NCBI RefSeq assembly: GCF_014642875.1
Contig: NZ_BMJC01000001.1
Span: forward strand, 1,283,335-1,347,334
From: Puia dinghuensis
GTDB taxonomy: Bacteria; Bacteroidota; Bacteroidia; Chitinophagales; Chitinophagaceae
Direction of reading: 5' to 3'
DNA length: 64,000 bases
In this document: in pieces, positions 1-8,061 of the stretch
How the letters are laid out: each line of letters starts with the position of its first letter
Numbering within the stretch: position 1 is the stretch's first letter
Position numbers and translations under genes: made by a program
Notes under the pieces: generated by a model
Told to the model about the DNA's origin: nothing
Database searches by the model: none
The model's input: the letters and a program-made list of their open reading frames with translations, nothing else

Positions 1-459
1 GAGCCGGACGGGAAGTATCCGGTTCTTGTTCCAGATGAAAAGCGAGAGGGCCGATTCCATGGGTGCTATCTCCAATGTTCCCATCTGCGCCAGATTGTTG
101 TTGGACACTATCTGGGAGCTATAGGGATAGATGATCGTCTCCAGCGCGGCCAATTGCGGGAGAATGCCTTCCTGCACCGCCGTCGCGTCGGCTACCTCCA
201 GCTGATCTGTCGCGTCGATCTCCGCATCCAGTTTGATCGTCTCGACGGGCGGACCGGTAAGCCGCAGGGCCTCCGACCGGTGGCTGCTGTTATTCCCAAT
301 ACCCTGCACCTGCAGGGTCCGCGACAAGGTGTCGGGATTGTATTGCAGGGTGATGATCCGCAATACCGCGGAAGTGTTCGGGTCGATCAGCACAATCCCT
401 CCTTTGAGAATGGGCGGCGAACCGGGAAAAGTCCTGATCGTAGTCAGATTGTTACTCAT
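1..459 (-). CDS. eCIS CIS-tube / gpU-like baseplate protein (partial, 3' end outside window)
   Basis: The first 153 codons are visible; the gene runs off the left edge. The protein starts MSNNLTTIRTFPGSPP and then has a segment with LIDPNTSAVLR followed by LQYNPDTLSRTLQ. That 'own-data then QYNPDTL.RTL' layout is typical of the CIS tube/gpU-like domain found before LysM modules in Afp7- and Pvc7-type baseplate proteins. Such proteins join the inner tube to the baseplate of contractile injection particles. The start is fixed by a TAATG overlap with the stop of the 82-aa gene upstream, so it is translationally coupled to the rest of the eCIS operon. Whether a LysM domain follows cannot be seen. 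The family call is from motif recognition only. Confidence 0.72.
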   Translation of the reverse strand, partial: MSNNLTTIRTFPGSPPILKGGIVLIDPNTSAVLRIITLQYNPDTLSRTLQVQGIGNNSSHRSEALRLTGPPVETIKLDAEIDATDQLEVADATAVQEGILPQLAALETIIYPYSSQIVSNNNLAQMGTLEIAPMESALSLFIWNKNRILPVRL

Positions 460-707
460 TACTTGATTTTTGCATTTCTCATCCCATTAAATACCGCACC
501 CGCGATCTCGCGTCCCCCGTTCGACTTGATCACTCCCCCATCCAACACTCCCAACCTTCTATCCCTCGTAAGGCCCTGCGGCATTCCATGCCGGGTCAGC
601 AACAGGCTTAGTTCCCGTTCAACCGCCAGCCCGATGGCACGCGCATCATGTGGCTGCACGCCATGGACCACCAGCTCTTCGATATGTAATTCGATCTGCG
701 TATTCAT
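459..707 (-). CDS. small conserved-type eCIS protein, 82 aa, unknown function
   Basis: A short acidic-to-neutral protein with no signal peptide or membrane segment. The N-terminus reads IELHIEELVVHG, followed by an AVERELSLLL helix and a C-terminal stretch ending in AVFNGMRNAK. I recall small ORFs of this shape (IELHIEELVLHG.., AVERELARLL) sitting beside the AAA ATPase in other eCIS clusters, but I assign no activity. It overlaps the ATPase gene by ATGA and the following baseplate gene by TAATG, so it is read as part of the same transcript. Its reading frame between two coupled genes, and the absence of any alternative frame giving the same coupling, support it as real. Confidence 0.7.
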   Translation of the reverse strand: MNTQIELHIEELVVHGVQPHDARAIGLAVERELSLLLTRHGMPQGLTRDRRLGVLDGGVIKSNGGREIAGAVFNGMRNAKIK

Positions 708-2686
708 ATGATGACCCCTGTCTCCAGGTTATTCAATGGTTTTCCCAGTTTGGCGTATTCGCTGCGCGCAGCACGGCCCACATGGGCCATGTGTACGGGT
801 CGTCCTTCATTGGCGGCAATAAAAGCAGCGTTTAATGCGATGTTGCGGATGTTGCCACCGGCTATATTCATCCGGGCAAGCTTCGAGACATCCAGTCCCT
901 GCGTGGGCGTGCTGGCAGGGAATACTTTCCGCCAGATCTCGGCCCGCTGTGTGGCGTCGGGAAAAGGAAACTGAACGACAAAACGGATGCGCCGGAAAAA
1001 AGCCTTGTCGATGGAAGACTTCATGTTGGTGGTGAGAATGGCAAGTCCACGGTAGGCTTCCATGCGCTGCAACAGGTAGCTCACCTCGATGTTCCCATAA
1101 CGGTCATGACTGTCTTTGACATCGCCCCGCTTGCCGAACAACGCATCGGCTTCGTCGAACAGCAGCACGGCCCCTCCTTCCTCCGCTGCGTCAAACACCC
1201 GTTTCAGGTTTTTCTCCGTCTCGCCGATATATTTGTTCACCACCTGGCTCAGGTCGATGCGGTAGAGGTCCAGCTGCAGCTCGCTTGCCAGCACTTCCGA
1301 TGCCATGGTCTTTCCCGTGCCGCTTTCGCCGGAGAAGAGGACGCTGATCCCCAGGCCACGCGAACCTGCGGCGCTAAACCCCCATTCCCCGTATACCTTA
1401 TTCCGCTGATTCACCTGCGCCGCTATCTCCCGTAAAATATCCTTTTGCTCTTCCGGCAATACGATATCATTCCATCCTGCCTTCACCTCGATGCGCTGGG
1501 CCAGATCCTCTACATGCGGCCGCGTATGCGCACAACAGGTCTTCCACAACAACGAAGCCTGAGCTGCCGCCTCTATGCTCTCTCTGCGCAGCGCACCCGC
1601 CACCTCCACACTAACCGCCCGTATCGTACTTGCACTCAGATCGAACTGTCCCACCAGTTTCTCCAGAGCCCCGTCACGCGCCTCCATCGGCCTTTCCAAA
1701 AGGTATTTCCACAACCACAGCTGTTCCATCGTCGTCGGCTTATTGATATCGCATCGAAGCACCGGCCGGTTCAGCCGGGGTATCCATTGCCCGGTGCCGA
1801 TAAACAGGAGCCCACCGATATGTTCGATAAAGGAGCTTACCGCCATCGTACGATCTCTGTCCGCAGCATCGAGCGCCGAAAGATCCACAAAGAGCGCAGA
1901 GGAGTTCAGCGCCGCCTGCCGGTTCCACAGCCTCGCCCATTCCATCCTGTCGGTAGCATGCGTGGGAATGGCAAGCGCGGATATCGAAAACAGATCGAGC
2001 CCAAGCAGCGAGCAGGTATAGGCGGCAACGGCTGCCTTATCCGTGGTCGTATTGCCATCCAGCTGCATGACGGATAAGAGGCTGACTCCGGCGCTCGCCG
2101 AACAGGTGCCAATGATCTTTTCCGCTATGGTCAGTTGCGACGGCACTAGCTCGTGCGGCGGAGCCACCGGCTCTGCAGCCCTGCGCAATCGATCATCCAA
2201 TTGCCGCACACCCGTCAGATAGAACAAGATCGGTTCGTCGATCTTCAGCGGCATCTGGGTCAGCACCTGTCCTTGTTGCTGGTCCTCCAGCTCCACAAGA
2301 TGCCAGTAACGCAGGGGCCCGTCGGGCGACAAAGCGCTCCAGTGCGCGTCACCGAATACCGAAAGGGCCATTCCGAAGGAGGGCAGCTGCCGGGTGGCCG
2401 ATCCATTTAACTGGCCTACCAACCGGGCAAAGGAACCATCCAGCTCGACACCGGCACACATCAGCAGCACCTTTCGTTCGAAAGTGGAAAGCCCCAGAAT
2501 GCCAACCAGCGTATCCAACGCTGAATCGCCGGCGGCATTCTCTACCTGCCCGGCGCTATCCACCGGCTCGCTGTCCACCGGCTCTCCGGATTGGGCCGCT
2601 TCCATTTCCTGCTGCACCTGCTTTAAAGCAGCCATCAGCGCTCGTTGATTCAATTGGCTATTCAACATTTTTTCTCGTTTGAACAT
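704..2686 (-). CDS. eCIS AAA+ ATPase (Afp15/Pvc15-like)
   Basis: A 660-residue AAA+ ATPase. The C-terminal module has Walker A GESGTGKT at about residues 453-460, Walker B LLFDEADALFG with the DE pair at 511-512, and sensor I ILTTNMK. The N-terminal ~390 residues are a divergent region including a second, Walker-less ATPase-like segment (TCSASAGVSLLSVMQLDG.. replaces the P-loop). The size and layout match the ATPases at the end of Afp/PVC and other eCIS operons, which are thought to act in assembly or disassembly of the particle. The ATG at 2686 overlaps the stop of the DUF4255 gene (TGATG), and its own stop overlaps the next start (ATGA). An internal Met at residue 7 is a possible alternative start. 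Confidence 0.9.
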   Translation of the reverse strand: MFKREKMLNSQLNQRALMAALKQVQQEMEAAQSGEPVDSEPVDSAGQVENAAGDSALDTLVGILGLSTFERKVLLMCAGVELDGSFARLVGQLNGSATRQLPSFGMALSVFGDAHWSALSPDGPLRYWHLVELEDQQQGQVLTQMPLKIDEPILFYLTGVRQLDDRLRRAAEPVAPPHELVPSQLTIAEKIIGTCSASAGVSLLSVMQLDGNTTTDKAAVAAYTCSLLGLDLFSISALAIPTHATDRMEWARLWNRQAALNSSALFVDLSALDAADRDRTMAVSSFIEHIGGLLFIGTGQWIPRLNRPVLRCDINKPTTMEQLWLWKYLLERPMEARDGALEKLVGQFDLSASTIRAVSVEVAGALRRESIEAAAQASLLWKTCCAHTRPHVEDLAQRIEVKAGWNDIVLPEEQKDILREIAAQVNQRNKVYGEWGFSAAGSRGLGISVLFSGESGTGKTMASEVLASELQLDLYRIDLSQVVNKYIGETEKNLKRVFDAAEEGGAVLLFDEADALFGKRGDVKDSHDRYGNIEVSYLLQRMEAYRGLAILTTNMKSSIDKAFFRRIRFVVQFPFPDATQRAEIWRKVFPASTPTQGLDVSKLARMNIAGGNIRNIALNAAFIAANEGRPVHMAHVGRAARSEYAKLGKPLNNLETGVII

Positions 2687-4032
2687 CAGGTTAATACTAC
2701 TGTGGGAGCATAGAATTTACCGGTAGCATCAGAATACACCGGACTCTCGGCTCCATCTACCTGCACCCGCACCAGGTAAGTTCCCGCAATGACGCGGTTC
2801 ACCTGGGCCTGTACCTGGGCGACAGGACCAGGAGGACTCGTCGGTTCGACGGGCTGGGCAGGAAAGCTGTAATTATTGGGCGCAACGTTGCCTGCACTGC
2901 CCGGGAAATATTGATTCAGCAATAGCATTATGGTTTGCGTCGGCAGCACATCCGGGTTCAGCGAGAGGCTTAGCGTCGCCGACACCGTGCCATCGCTGTT
3001 GTCAACCTTGTTCGTTATCGTCACCGGACTGCCAAAAGGGTCCACAATAAACGGACTGAGCGTAAACGCAACGGCATTCGATCGGAACAACGACCGGTCG
3101 GTTGGCGGAGTACCCATCGCCTTCAACTGGTCCACCGTTATCGTATGAACACCCGCGGGCAGATCAGCAGGCAGAATGAAACTCACCTGCGATGGCGTGA
3201 TAATATCCGGTACGATCATATCCCCGTCGATATCGGCCTCCACGATATCCCCCTTCAGTTGATCGCCATTCAGGAACAACCGGTAGCCGGTAAGGATCTT
3301 TTGGTTGGAGCTCAACGGCTGGCCAGGCGCTGCCTGTGACTGGATACTGTTGATCACCGGATGATTGAATGGTTGAACATATAATTTCCGCTCGCGCACC
3401 GGCAGCGCAACGTTGGTGGAATTCTCCGCCTGTATCAGTACGACAGTCACCTTGTACGCGGTGGTCGGCCGGTAATTAGCCTGGAAAGCCGTCCACAGCT
3501 TGGAGATCTCTTCTGTATTTAGCGCCTCGGGGACGATCTTGATCATCTCCACCTGGTCTGCCAGCCCCGACGTGGCTAACGACCGTAAATTGGCCGGCAG
3601 GGTGCCGGGTGAAAATCCCGTGGAAAGGGTGAGCGAATTGCGGATGGCATCACGCGGCAGCACCGGCGTTTCAAACAACAGCTGCATCCCGTATCCCAGC
3701 AGGATCTCGGGGTGCAGTTCATTCGGGCTATAGGCCGACAGCAGGTAGTGCAGGTCCAGAGCAAGATAGGGGTTAGTAAGCATCCCGTTACCCTGCTGAT
3801 TCAGCGAGGGCATGTTCTGGTTACGCCAGCCCTGGTTGGGGGTAACCATGTACATGAAGAGATTAAGCTGGCTTTGCTCGCCTGATGCGGAAGTATCGAT
3901 CCGGTCGGGTGGAAGACAGGTCACCGTTACATTTTCGCCTGTGGTGCCCGACACATCCCGATCGAGCATTCCTGTATTCAACAGGTCGCGCAACACTTGG
4001 GTCACCGAGGCTATGGCTAGGGCCGAACTCAT
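2686..4032 (-). CDS. DUF4255 protein, eCIS tail-terminator/cap (Afp16/Pvc16-like)
   Basis: A 448-residue cytoplasmic-type protein. Its first ~190 residues form a DUF4255 (Pvc16 N-terminal) domain: it opens SSALAIASVTQVLRDLL and contains QLNLFMYMVTPNQGWRN, YLALDLHYLLSAY and EILLGYGMQLL. The C-terminal ~230 residues are beta-rich, Ig/IPT-like, with proline-rich joins. In Afp/PVC the Afp16 protein caps the tube and sets its length; that role is inferred here from family and position. It overlaps the upstream Pro-rich gene by ATGA and the downstream ATPase gene by TGATG, so it is made as part of one coupled block. The added C-terminal beta domains are longer than the minimal family. Confidence 0.87.
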   Translation of the reverse strand: MSSALAIASVTQVLRDLLNTGMLDRDVSGTTGENVTVTCLPPDRIDTSASGEQSQLNLFMYMVTPNQGWRNQNMPSLNQQGNGMLTNPYLALDLHYLLSAYSPNELHPEILLGYGMQLLFETPVLPRDAIRNSLTLSTGFSPGTLPANLRSLATSGLADQVEMIKIVPEALNTEEISKLWTAFQANYRPTTAYKVTVVLIQAENSTNVALPVRERKLYVQPFNHPVINSIQSQAAPGQPLSSNQKILTGYRLFLNGDQLKGDIVEADIDGDMIVPDIITPSQVSFILPADLPAGVHTITVDQLKAMGTPPTDRSLFRSNAVAFTLSPFIVDPFGSPVTITNKVDNSDGTVSATLSLSLNPDVLPTQTIMLLLNQYFPGSAGNVAPNNYSFPAQPVEPTSPPGPVAQVQAQVNRVIAGTYLVRVQVDGAESPVYSDATGKFYAPTVVLT

Positions 4033-4817
4033 GAGTGGTTGCTTTTTCTTTTACTAAGAAATTCTTCCAGGGACATCCTCGGCTTGGGCGGCTCCTTTTT
4101 CCGCACCGGTGCCGCCGGTGGCGCCGGCGTTGCGGTCTTCACTTCGATGCGGCCGATACTGACCCTGATGATCGTGCTCTCACTGGATGCTGTACCCGCC
4201 ATCACTGACGAATCCTTCTTCCCGTTGAAGCCACTTTCCGCCCTCGCGGCCCTTGCATCCGGCGCAGTCGCAGGCATCACCGGCCTTTCAGTCGCATACC
4301 CGCCACCGGTATTAAGCTGCCCTGTTTCATCCTCCTTGCTCTCTCCCGGAGAAGCGTACATCCAGGCCGGCACAATCGGCGACCGCTGCTCCGGCGGGGC
4401 CACCGGCTCCTTAACGCGATCCTTTTTTTCTACCGGCGGCATCGGCCCGGTGATCCTCCTATCCTCTCCCACATCCGTCATCCCCTTCCACCGGGCGACG
4501 ACCCTTTGTTCTTCGTTTGGTATCTTCCCTGATGGTGCTTCAGATGCAGACTTCTCCTTCGTCGTCCCTGCCCGATCATCGGTCCGTTTGCCACTACTTT
4601 CCTCAGGCGCCCGACTGGCAATGCTTTCCGCACGCCTTCCGGGTCGGCTCACTGGATCCTCTTCATCTCCCGGGCCGGGTCTCACCTGCGCGGGCATTGC
4701 CTGCCGGGACGGCATCCCCGGCTCCGGTTCAGGTTCAAACCAGAGCCGCTGCCGGGGCTGTATGGCTAACCCGGGCTGTAGGTGACGATCGATCAGATTT
4801 CTGGCAAATCGAAGCAT
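4029..4817 (-). CDS. disordered Pro/Glu/Arg-rich eCIS protein with conserved C-terminal tail
   Basis: A 262-residue protein that is mostly low complexity (Pro, Glu, Arg, Ser, Lys, Ala) with no signal peptide or membrane segment. Order appears only in the last ~45 residues: a short beta-like motif IIRVSIGRIEVKTA, then a Pro-rich linker, then MSLEEFLSKR. I recall the same tail layout (V.IGRIEVR, Pro run, SL.EYL) in proteins encoded next to gp28-like chaperones in other eCIS loci. The role is unknown; it might tether or scaffold baseplate parts. The start overlaps the chaperone stop (TAATG) and its stop overlaps the DUF4255 start (ATGA). The unusual composition is not a frameshift artefact, because both junctions are precise. 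Confidence 0.75.
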   Translation of the reverse strand: MLRFARNLIDRHLQPGLAIQPRQRLWFEPEPEPGMPSRQAMPAQVRPGPGDEEDPVSRPGRRAESIASRAPEESSGKRTDDRAGTTKEKSASEAPSGKIPNEEQRVVARWKGMTDVGEDRRITGPMPPVEKKDRVKEPVAPPEQRSPIVPAWMYASPGESKEDETGQLNTGGGYATERPVMPATAPDARAARAESGFNGKKDSSVMAGTASSESTIIRVSIGRIEVKTATPAPPAAPVRKKEPPKPRMSLEEFLSKRKSNHS

Positions 4818-5548
4818 TATGATAACATTTCCAGATAAAGCTGCCTGCGTTTAGGCGTCATGGTTAAAATATCGTATTCCGACCAGCCGAACGCCCGGGC
4901 CAATAGATAGACTTCGCGTAGGATACGGTGCGCCCAGTTCTCCACTTCCGCCCACAGGTATACGCCAATATCGAAATGGGTCTCCCACTGATGCCCGCAG
5001 GCGGGACAGCCGATCATCATCCGGATATCGGCCTGCGGATCCTGTTCCTCCATTTGCATTTCCAGGGCTTCCCACATCTCGTCGGGCAGATCAGCCGGTG
5101 CAAGGTCTTTTTCTTCGCCATTCACCGTGAGCACACAGCCCGCCAGCAACCGCCGGGGGTCCGACAGCTCTCCGGAGGCGGCCCTGATGAGGTCATGGCT
5201 GTTAGGAAGGCGGAATTGCAACCGCAGCTCGCCGCGGGATAGTTCGAATACCGAAGCCATTGCATCGGCTCTCGGCTCCTGCAGCCGGATATCACTCGTT
5301 TGAATCGCCCACTCCGCCGGCTCCCCGCATCGGGGACAGTTTATCCGGTTGAATAATTTCGTACCGAAAAGCCATTCCCGCAGCAGCAGCAGCCGCGCAT
5401 CCCGCTCGCCGATGCTAAGCTCCGCTATGCTGTCCATGTCGGCAACCGAGCAGGCTGCCCCCAGGAGATGAAGCGATCTGCCCATGGGACTAAAGGGGAC
5501 CCCATCCTCCCACACCTGAAGCAGTTCCCATGCGGATAAAGTACGCAT
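4817..5548 (-). CDS. gp28-like baseplate assembly protein with two zinc-ribbon-like CxxC pairs
   Basis: A 243-residue protein opening MRTLSAWELLQVWEDG. It has an acidic central part and a C-terminal helix region (WSEYDILTMTPKRRQLYLEML) typical of the T4 gp28-like baseplate hub chaperone family in eCIS and phage-tail-like clusters. Two CxxC pairs (NCPRCG near residue 70 and GCPACG near residue 180) could bind one zinc ion together. Known relatives are thought to help baseplate hub assembly and membrane contact. The gene lies 9 bp after the tube gene and overlaps the disordered-protein gene (TAATG). Zinc binding is inferred from the cysteines only. Confidence 0.8.
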   Translation of the reverse strand: MRTLSAWELLQVWEDGVPFSPMGRSLHLLGAACSVADMDSIAELSIGERDARLLLLREWLFGTKLFNRINCPRCGEPAEWAIQTSDIRLQEPRADAMASVFELSRGELRLQFRLPNSHDLIRAASGELSDPRRLLAGCVLTVNGEEKDLAPADLPDEMWEALEMQMEEQDPQADIRMMIGCPACGHQWETHFDIGVYLWAEVENWAHRILREVYLLARAFGWSEYDILTMTPKRRQLYLEMLS

Positions 5549-5557
5549 AACCCGATT

Positions 5558-6088
5558 TTAGGATGCAGGGTTTGTAAAGCCGGGCTCGCTCGGTTCCGTT
5601 ACCGATGTGTCACGCTCCCATCCTTCGTTCTCCAATTTGATATGCTGGATAAGCACCGCGCCGGTACCGTTCGCATCCAGATCGGATTCAGCCTGGTATT
5701 CTGAAACCCAGCAACGATGAATATTATAAGCCATCGCCACCTGGCCGGCCTCATTCAATACGACGATGCGCATTTCCTTGCGGAAGTCCTTCAGCGAGAC
5801 CTCGGCGCCGGCTTTCGAGCCATAGTTCCAGACCTTGTTGGCCCATTGTTCAAATGCAACATCATTGGTTACGCCGCGCTCCAGTGTTATCGGATCGTAA
5901 TCCGTCTTACCCGGAGACTTCCGGGTCGTACTGGGATCACCGCCCTCCCGGTGCTTGATCACTTCCGTGGTCTTCTTCAGACCACTCACCTTACTGATAC
6001 CCGCAACAGGTTTCCTATCCCAGTATACAATGAATTTAAAATTCTTATACGGGTCGAAGCGTTGTGGATTGACTGTAAATTGTGCCAT
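5558..6088 (-). CDS. eCIS inner tube protein (T4 gp19-like, Afp1/Afp5 family)
   Basis: A 176-residue tube subunit of the T4 gp19 type. It starts QFTVNPQRFDPYKNFKFIVYWDRKPVAGISKVSGLKK, the usual opening of Afp/PVC tube proteins, where the first strand is followed by an F.V..DG/GRKPV turn and a 'SGL' loop. The middle carries REGGDPSTTRKSPGKTDYDPITLERGV, the long loop that joins stacked hexamer rings. Subunits form hexameric rings that stack into the hollow tube loaded with toxin. It lies 42 bp after the sheath gene and 9 bp before the gp28-like gene. Only one tube gene is visible, whereas Afp and PVC clusters carry several tube paralogues; others may lie off the left edge. Confidence 0.93.
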   Translation of the reverse strand: MAQFTVNPQRFDPYKNFKFIVYWDRKPVAGISKVSGLKKTTEVIKHREGGDPSTTRKSPGKTDYDPITLERGVTNDVAFEQWANKVWNYGSKAGAEVSLKDFRKEMRIVVLNEAGQVAMAYNIHRCWVSEYQAESDLDANGTGAVLIQHIKLENEGWERDTSVTEPSEPGFTNPAS

Positions 6089-6130
6089 AGTGAGGATTTA
6101 ATAGATAGCGGGCCAGAGGCCCGGATTGAT

Positions 6131-7744
6131 TTAGGCATTCACCTGCCCCGCTAGCTGCTGGATTTGAATGATAACAAATTCCGCCGGCTTCAGCGGAGCA
6201 AAGGCGACAATGATATTGACAATACCCTGGTCGATATCATTCTGTGTTGTCGTCTCGGCGTCACACTTCACCAGGTAGGCCTGCTGCGGCGTCGATCCCT
6301 GGAACGCTCCCTGCAAAAAGAGGTTTTGCATAAAAGCTCCGATGTTGAGGCGGATCTGCGCCCACAACGTTTCGTCGTTGGGTTCGAACACCACCCATTG
6401 CGTGCCCTGGTAGAGACTCTTCTCGAGGAAAAGTGCCGTCCGGCGGACAGCAAGATATTTATAGTCGTCGGCTAATTGGTCGGCGCCACGCATGGTCCGC
6501 GCTCCCCAGGCAACCGTTCCCGTTATAGGGAATGTCCGGAAACAATTTATGCCTACCGGGTTAAGCTGCCCGTTCTCCGCGTCCGTCATGACATATTGCA
6601 GACCCGAGATCCCATTCAGCGAGGCGTCGATGCCGGCGGGCGACTTCCATACACCCCTGGTCGAGTCCGTCCGGGCCATGATCCCCGCCATGATGCCACA
6701 GGGAACAAAGGTGTCTAGCTGGTTATTCCACAACGGATCGGCCTCGAGCACACGGGGGAAATACAGGACGGCATTACGGGCATAGACACCCGTAAGTCCA
6801 AGACTGCTGAGTCCTCCCAGGGCCCGCGAAACCGCGGTTGCCGGGTTGGCGGCCCAGGCGATAGGGGGATCGACGATCAGCACGGCCCCATTATTGGCAC
6901 AAAACGTCATCGCTTTCTGGTAGGTCGTGATAGGCGTATCCGTTCCACGAACGGGCGGCGGGATACAAAGCAGGTTGAACAGGCTGGCCATCTCCAGCGC
7001 ATAGATACCGGTCTTGGCCAGCGGATCACCCTCATACTGCGTAAAGGTGAGATCGATGCCGTCGCTTCCTCCTTTCGCATCCGTCTCGCTGGTCAGCATG
7101 GGCCTGCCCGGTACGATCCAGTTGCCGGTGGCGTCCTGTGACACGCTGAACAAGGTGGAATTCTGTTGCAGCACCCGGGGAAGATACAGCGTATCCGAAG
7201 GATTGATCGACACCCTCAGATAAGTCTCCTGCACCTGATCGGGGCTTCCGTCCGTACTCTTTTGATAGATGCGCAGGTTGAACAGATGGGGGTCAGTGGC
7301 GGTAGGCGGGGATGTCACAGGCGCCGTCGGGTCCTGCGTATTATAGTCCACCTCGGCATACAGCTTGTTCGCCCAGGCGCCCGGGTCAAGCGCCACCAGT
7401 GTCAGCGGCTCACCCGGCGGGCTTCCACCCGCAGTCGGCAGGACAATCTGCGCGATGCCCGGCCCGACGGAAATATCCTCGTTATAAAGCCGGACGATCA
7501 CAGCCTGATTGCCACCATTGCCGAAGAAATCGTTTACGGCATAGCTCATGGTGCTGGAATACCATAATCCACCAAAGTTTCGCTCATAGTCTCTCCAGCT
7601 ATTGATCACCGTTGGTTGATTCACCGGCCCGAACAACGCACGTCCGATAAAGGCCGTGATGGAAGTGGCGACTCCGGTAATGGTGTGTACCCCACTTGGT
7701 ATCTCCTCGATATACACACCCGGATAGGTAGTTTGAACTGGCAT
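6131..7744 (-). CDS. eCIS contractile tail sheath protein
   Basis: A 537-residue tail sheath subunit. The N-terminus PVQTTYPGVYIEEIPSGVHTI and the following TSITAFIGRA are hallmark sheath strands that swap with neighbouring subunits. The C-terminal domain has GNQAVIVRLYN-type and NPVGINCFRTFP-type segments, with the final MQNLFLQGAFQG..., QAYLVKCDAETTTQND and FAPLKPAEFVIIQIQQ strands of the Afp2-4/Pvc2-4 family. Contraction of the sheath drives the tube through a target membrane. It is the first gene of the leftward operon, so the main promoter should lie in the 317 bp upstream. Only one sheath gene is present here, against three in Afp. Confidence 0.95.
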   Translation of the reverse strand: MPVQTTYPGVYIEEIPSGVHTITGVATSITAFIGRALFGPVNQPTVINSWRDYERNFGGLWYSSTMSYAVNDFFGNGGNQAVIVRLYNEDISVGPGIAQIVLPTAGGSPPGEPLTLVALDPGAWANKLYAEVDYNTQDPTAPVTSPPTATDPHLFNLRIYQKSTDGSPDQVQETYLRVSINPSDTLYLPRVLQQNSTLFSVSQDATGNWIVPGRPMLTSETDAKGGSDGIDLTFTQYEGDPLAKTGIYALEMASLFNLLCIPPPVRGTDTPITTYQKAMTFCANNGAVLIVDPPIAWAANPATAVSRALGGLSSLGLTGVYARNAVLYFPRVLEADPLWNNQLDTFVPCGIMAGIMARTDSTRGVWKSPAGIDASLNGISGLQYVMTDAENGQLNPVGINCFRTFPITGTVAWGARTMRGADQLADDYKYLAVRRTALFLEKSLYQGTQWVVFEPNDETLWAQIRLNIGAFMQNLFLQGAFQGSTPQQAYLVKCDAETTTQNDIDQGIVNIIVAFAPLKPAEFVIIQIQQLAGQVNA

Positions 7745-7823
7745 ATTGGTAAAATATTGATATTGACAAGATTAAAATGAAAGCATGAGGATCCCGATGC
7801 AATCGTCGCTTTGCATTTTTCAA

Positions 7824-7889
7824 GGGTAGGATCGCGCAGGTGATCAGATGAGGGTATACAGGCAGCACGCAGGGTAGGACCCGCAGGTG
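7824..7889. repeat. imperfect direct repeat upstream of eCIS sheath gene
   Basis: GGGTAGGATCGCGCAGGTG at 7824-7842 and GGGTAGGACCCGCAGGTG at 7872-7889 share the ends GGGTAGGA and GCAGGTG and are spaced 48 bp apart. They lie 80-145 bp upstream of the sheath start codon, a position suited to a regulator binding pair. The repeat is seen directly; regulatory use is inference. Confidence 0.5.
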
Positions 7890-7965
7890 TACAAGGGGAT
7901 AGGAATTGTAAGGTGGTAAGTAGAGTTGATACTAATCAAGAGTGGATGAATTAAAACTAGAATAT

Positions 7966-8001
7966 CTTTTTTGAAAAAAGAAACTTTTTTTTTCTTTTCC
8001 A
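7966..8001 (-). terminator. weak A/T-rich hairpin, possible terminator of the GT-MT operon
   Basis: Read leftward after the stop at 8062, the strand can fold A-tract against T-tract (an A9-G-TTTC-T6 arrangement) followed by further A/T sequence. The stem is almost all A:T and would be weak. It is the only candidate stop signal between this gene and the eCIS promoter region. Confidence 0.25.
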
Positions 8002-8061
8002 GGATTAAGGAACAACTACGCATCACCCCTCAGGTGTTTCTACCGGCGCCAACAGGTAGTT

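Larger units (their letters stand above)
7745..8061. other. intergenic region upstream of the eCIS operon
   Basis: 317 bp with no convincing gene. Two things stand out: an imperfect 18-19-nt direct repeat at 7824-7842 and 7872-7889, and A/T tracts at 7966-8001. A clear Bacteroidetes -33/-7 promoter (TTTG and TAnnTTTG) was not found by eye on the minus strand. The 180-bp and shorter open frames here have poor composition and no coupling and are not called. Confidence 0.6.

Noticed and set aside
154-711. 185-codon open frame on the plus strand
   Set aside because: It is antisense to the coupled eCIS genes on the minus strand and has no recognisable motifs.
1445-2077. 210-codon plus-strand open frame
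   Set aside because: Antisense to the eCIS AAA+ ATPase; composition matches a shadow of that gene.
7844-8026. 60-codon minus-strand frame in the eCIS upstream region
   Set aside because: Low-complexity Lys/Phe/Ile composition from A/T tracts, no coupling and no motif.
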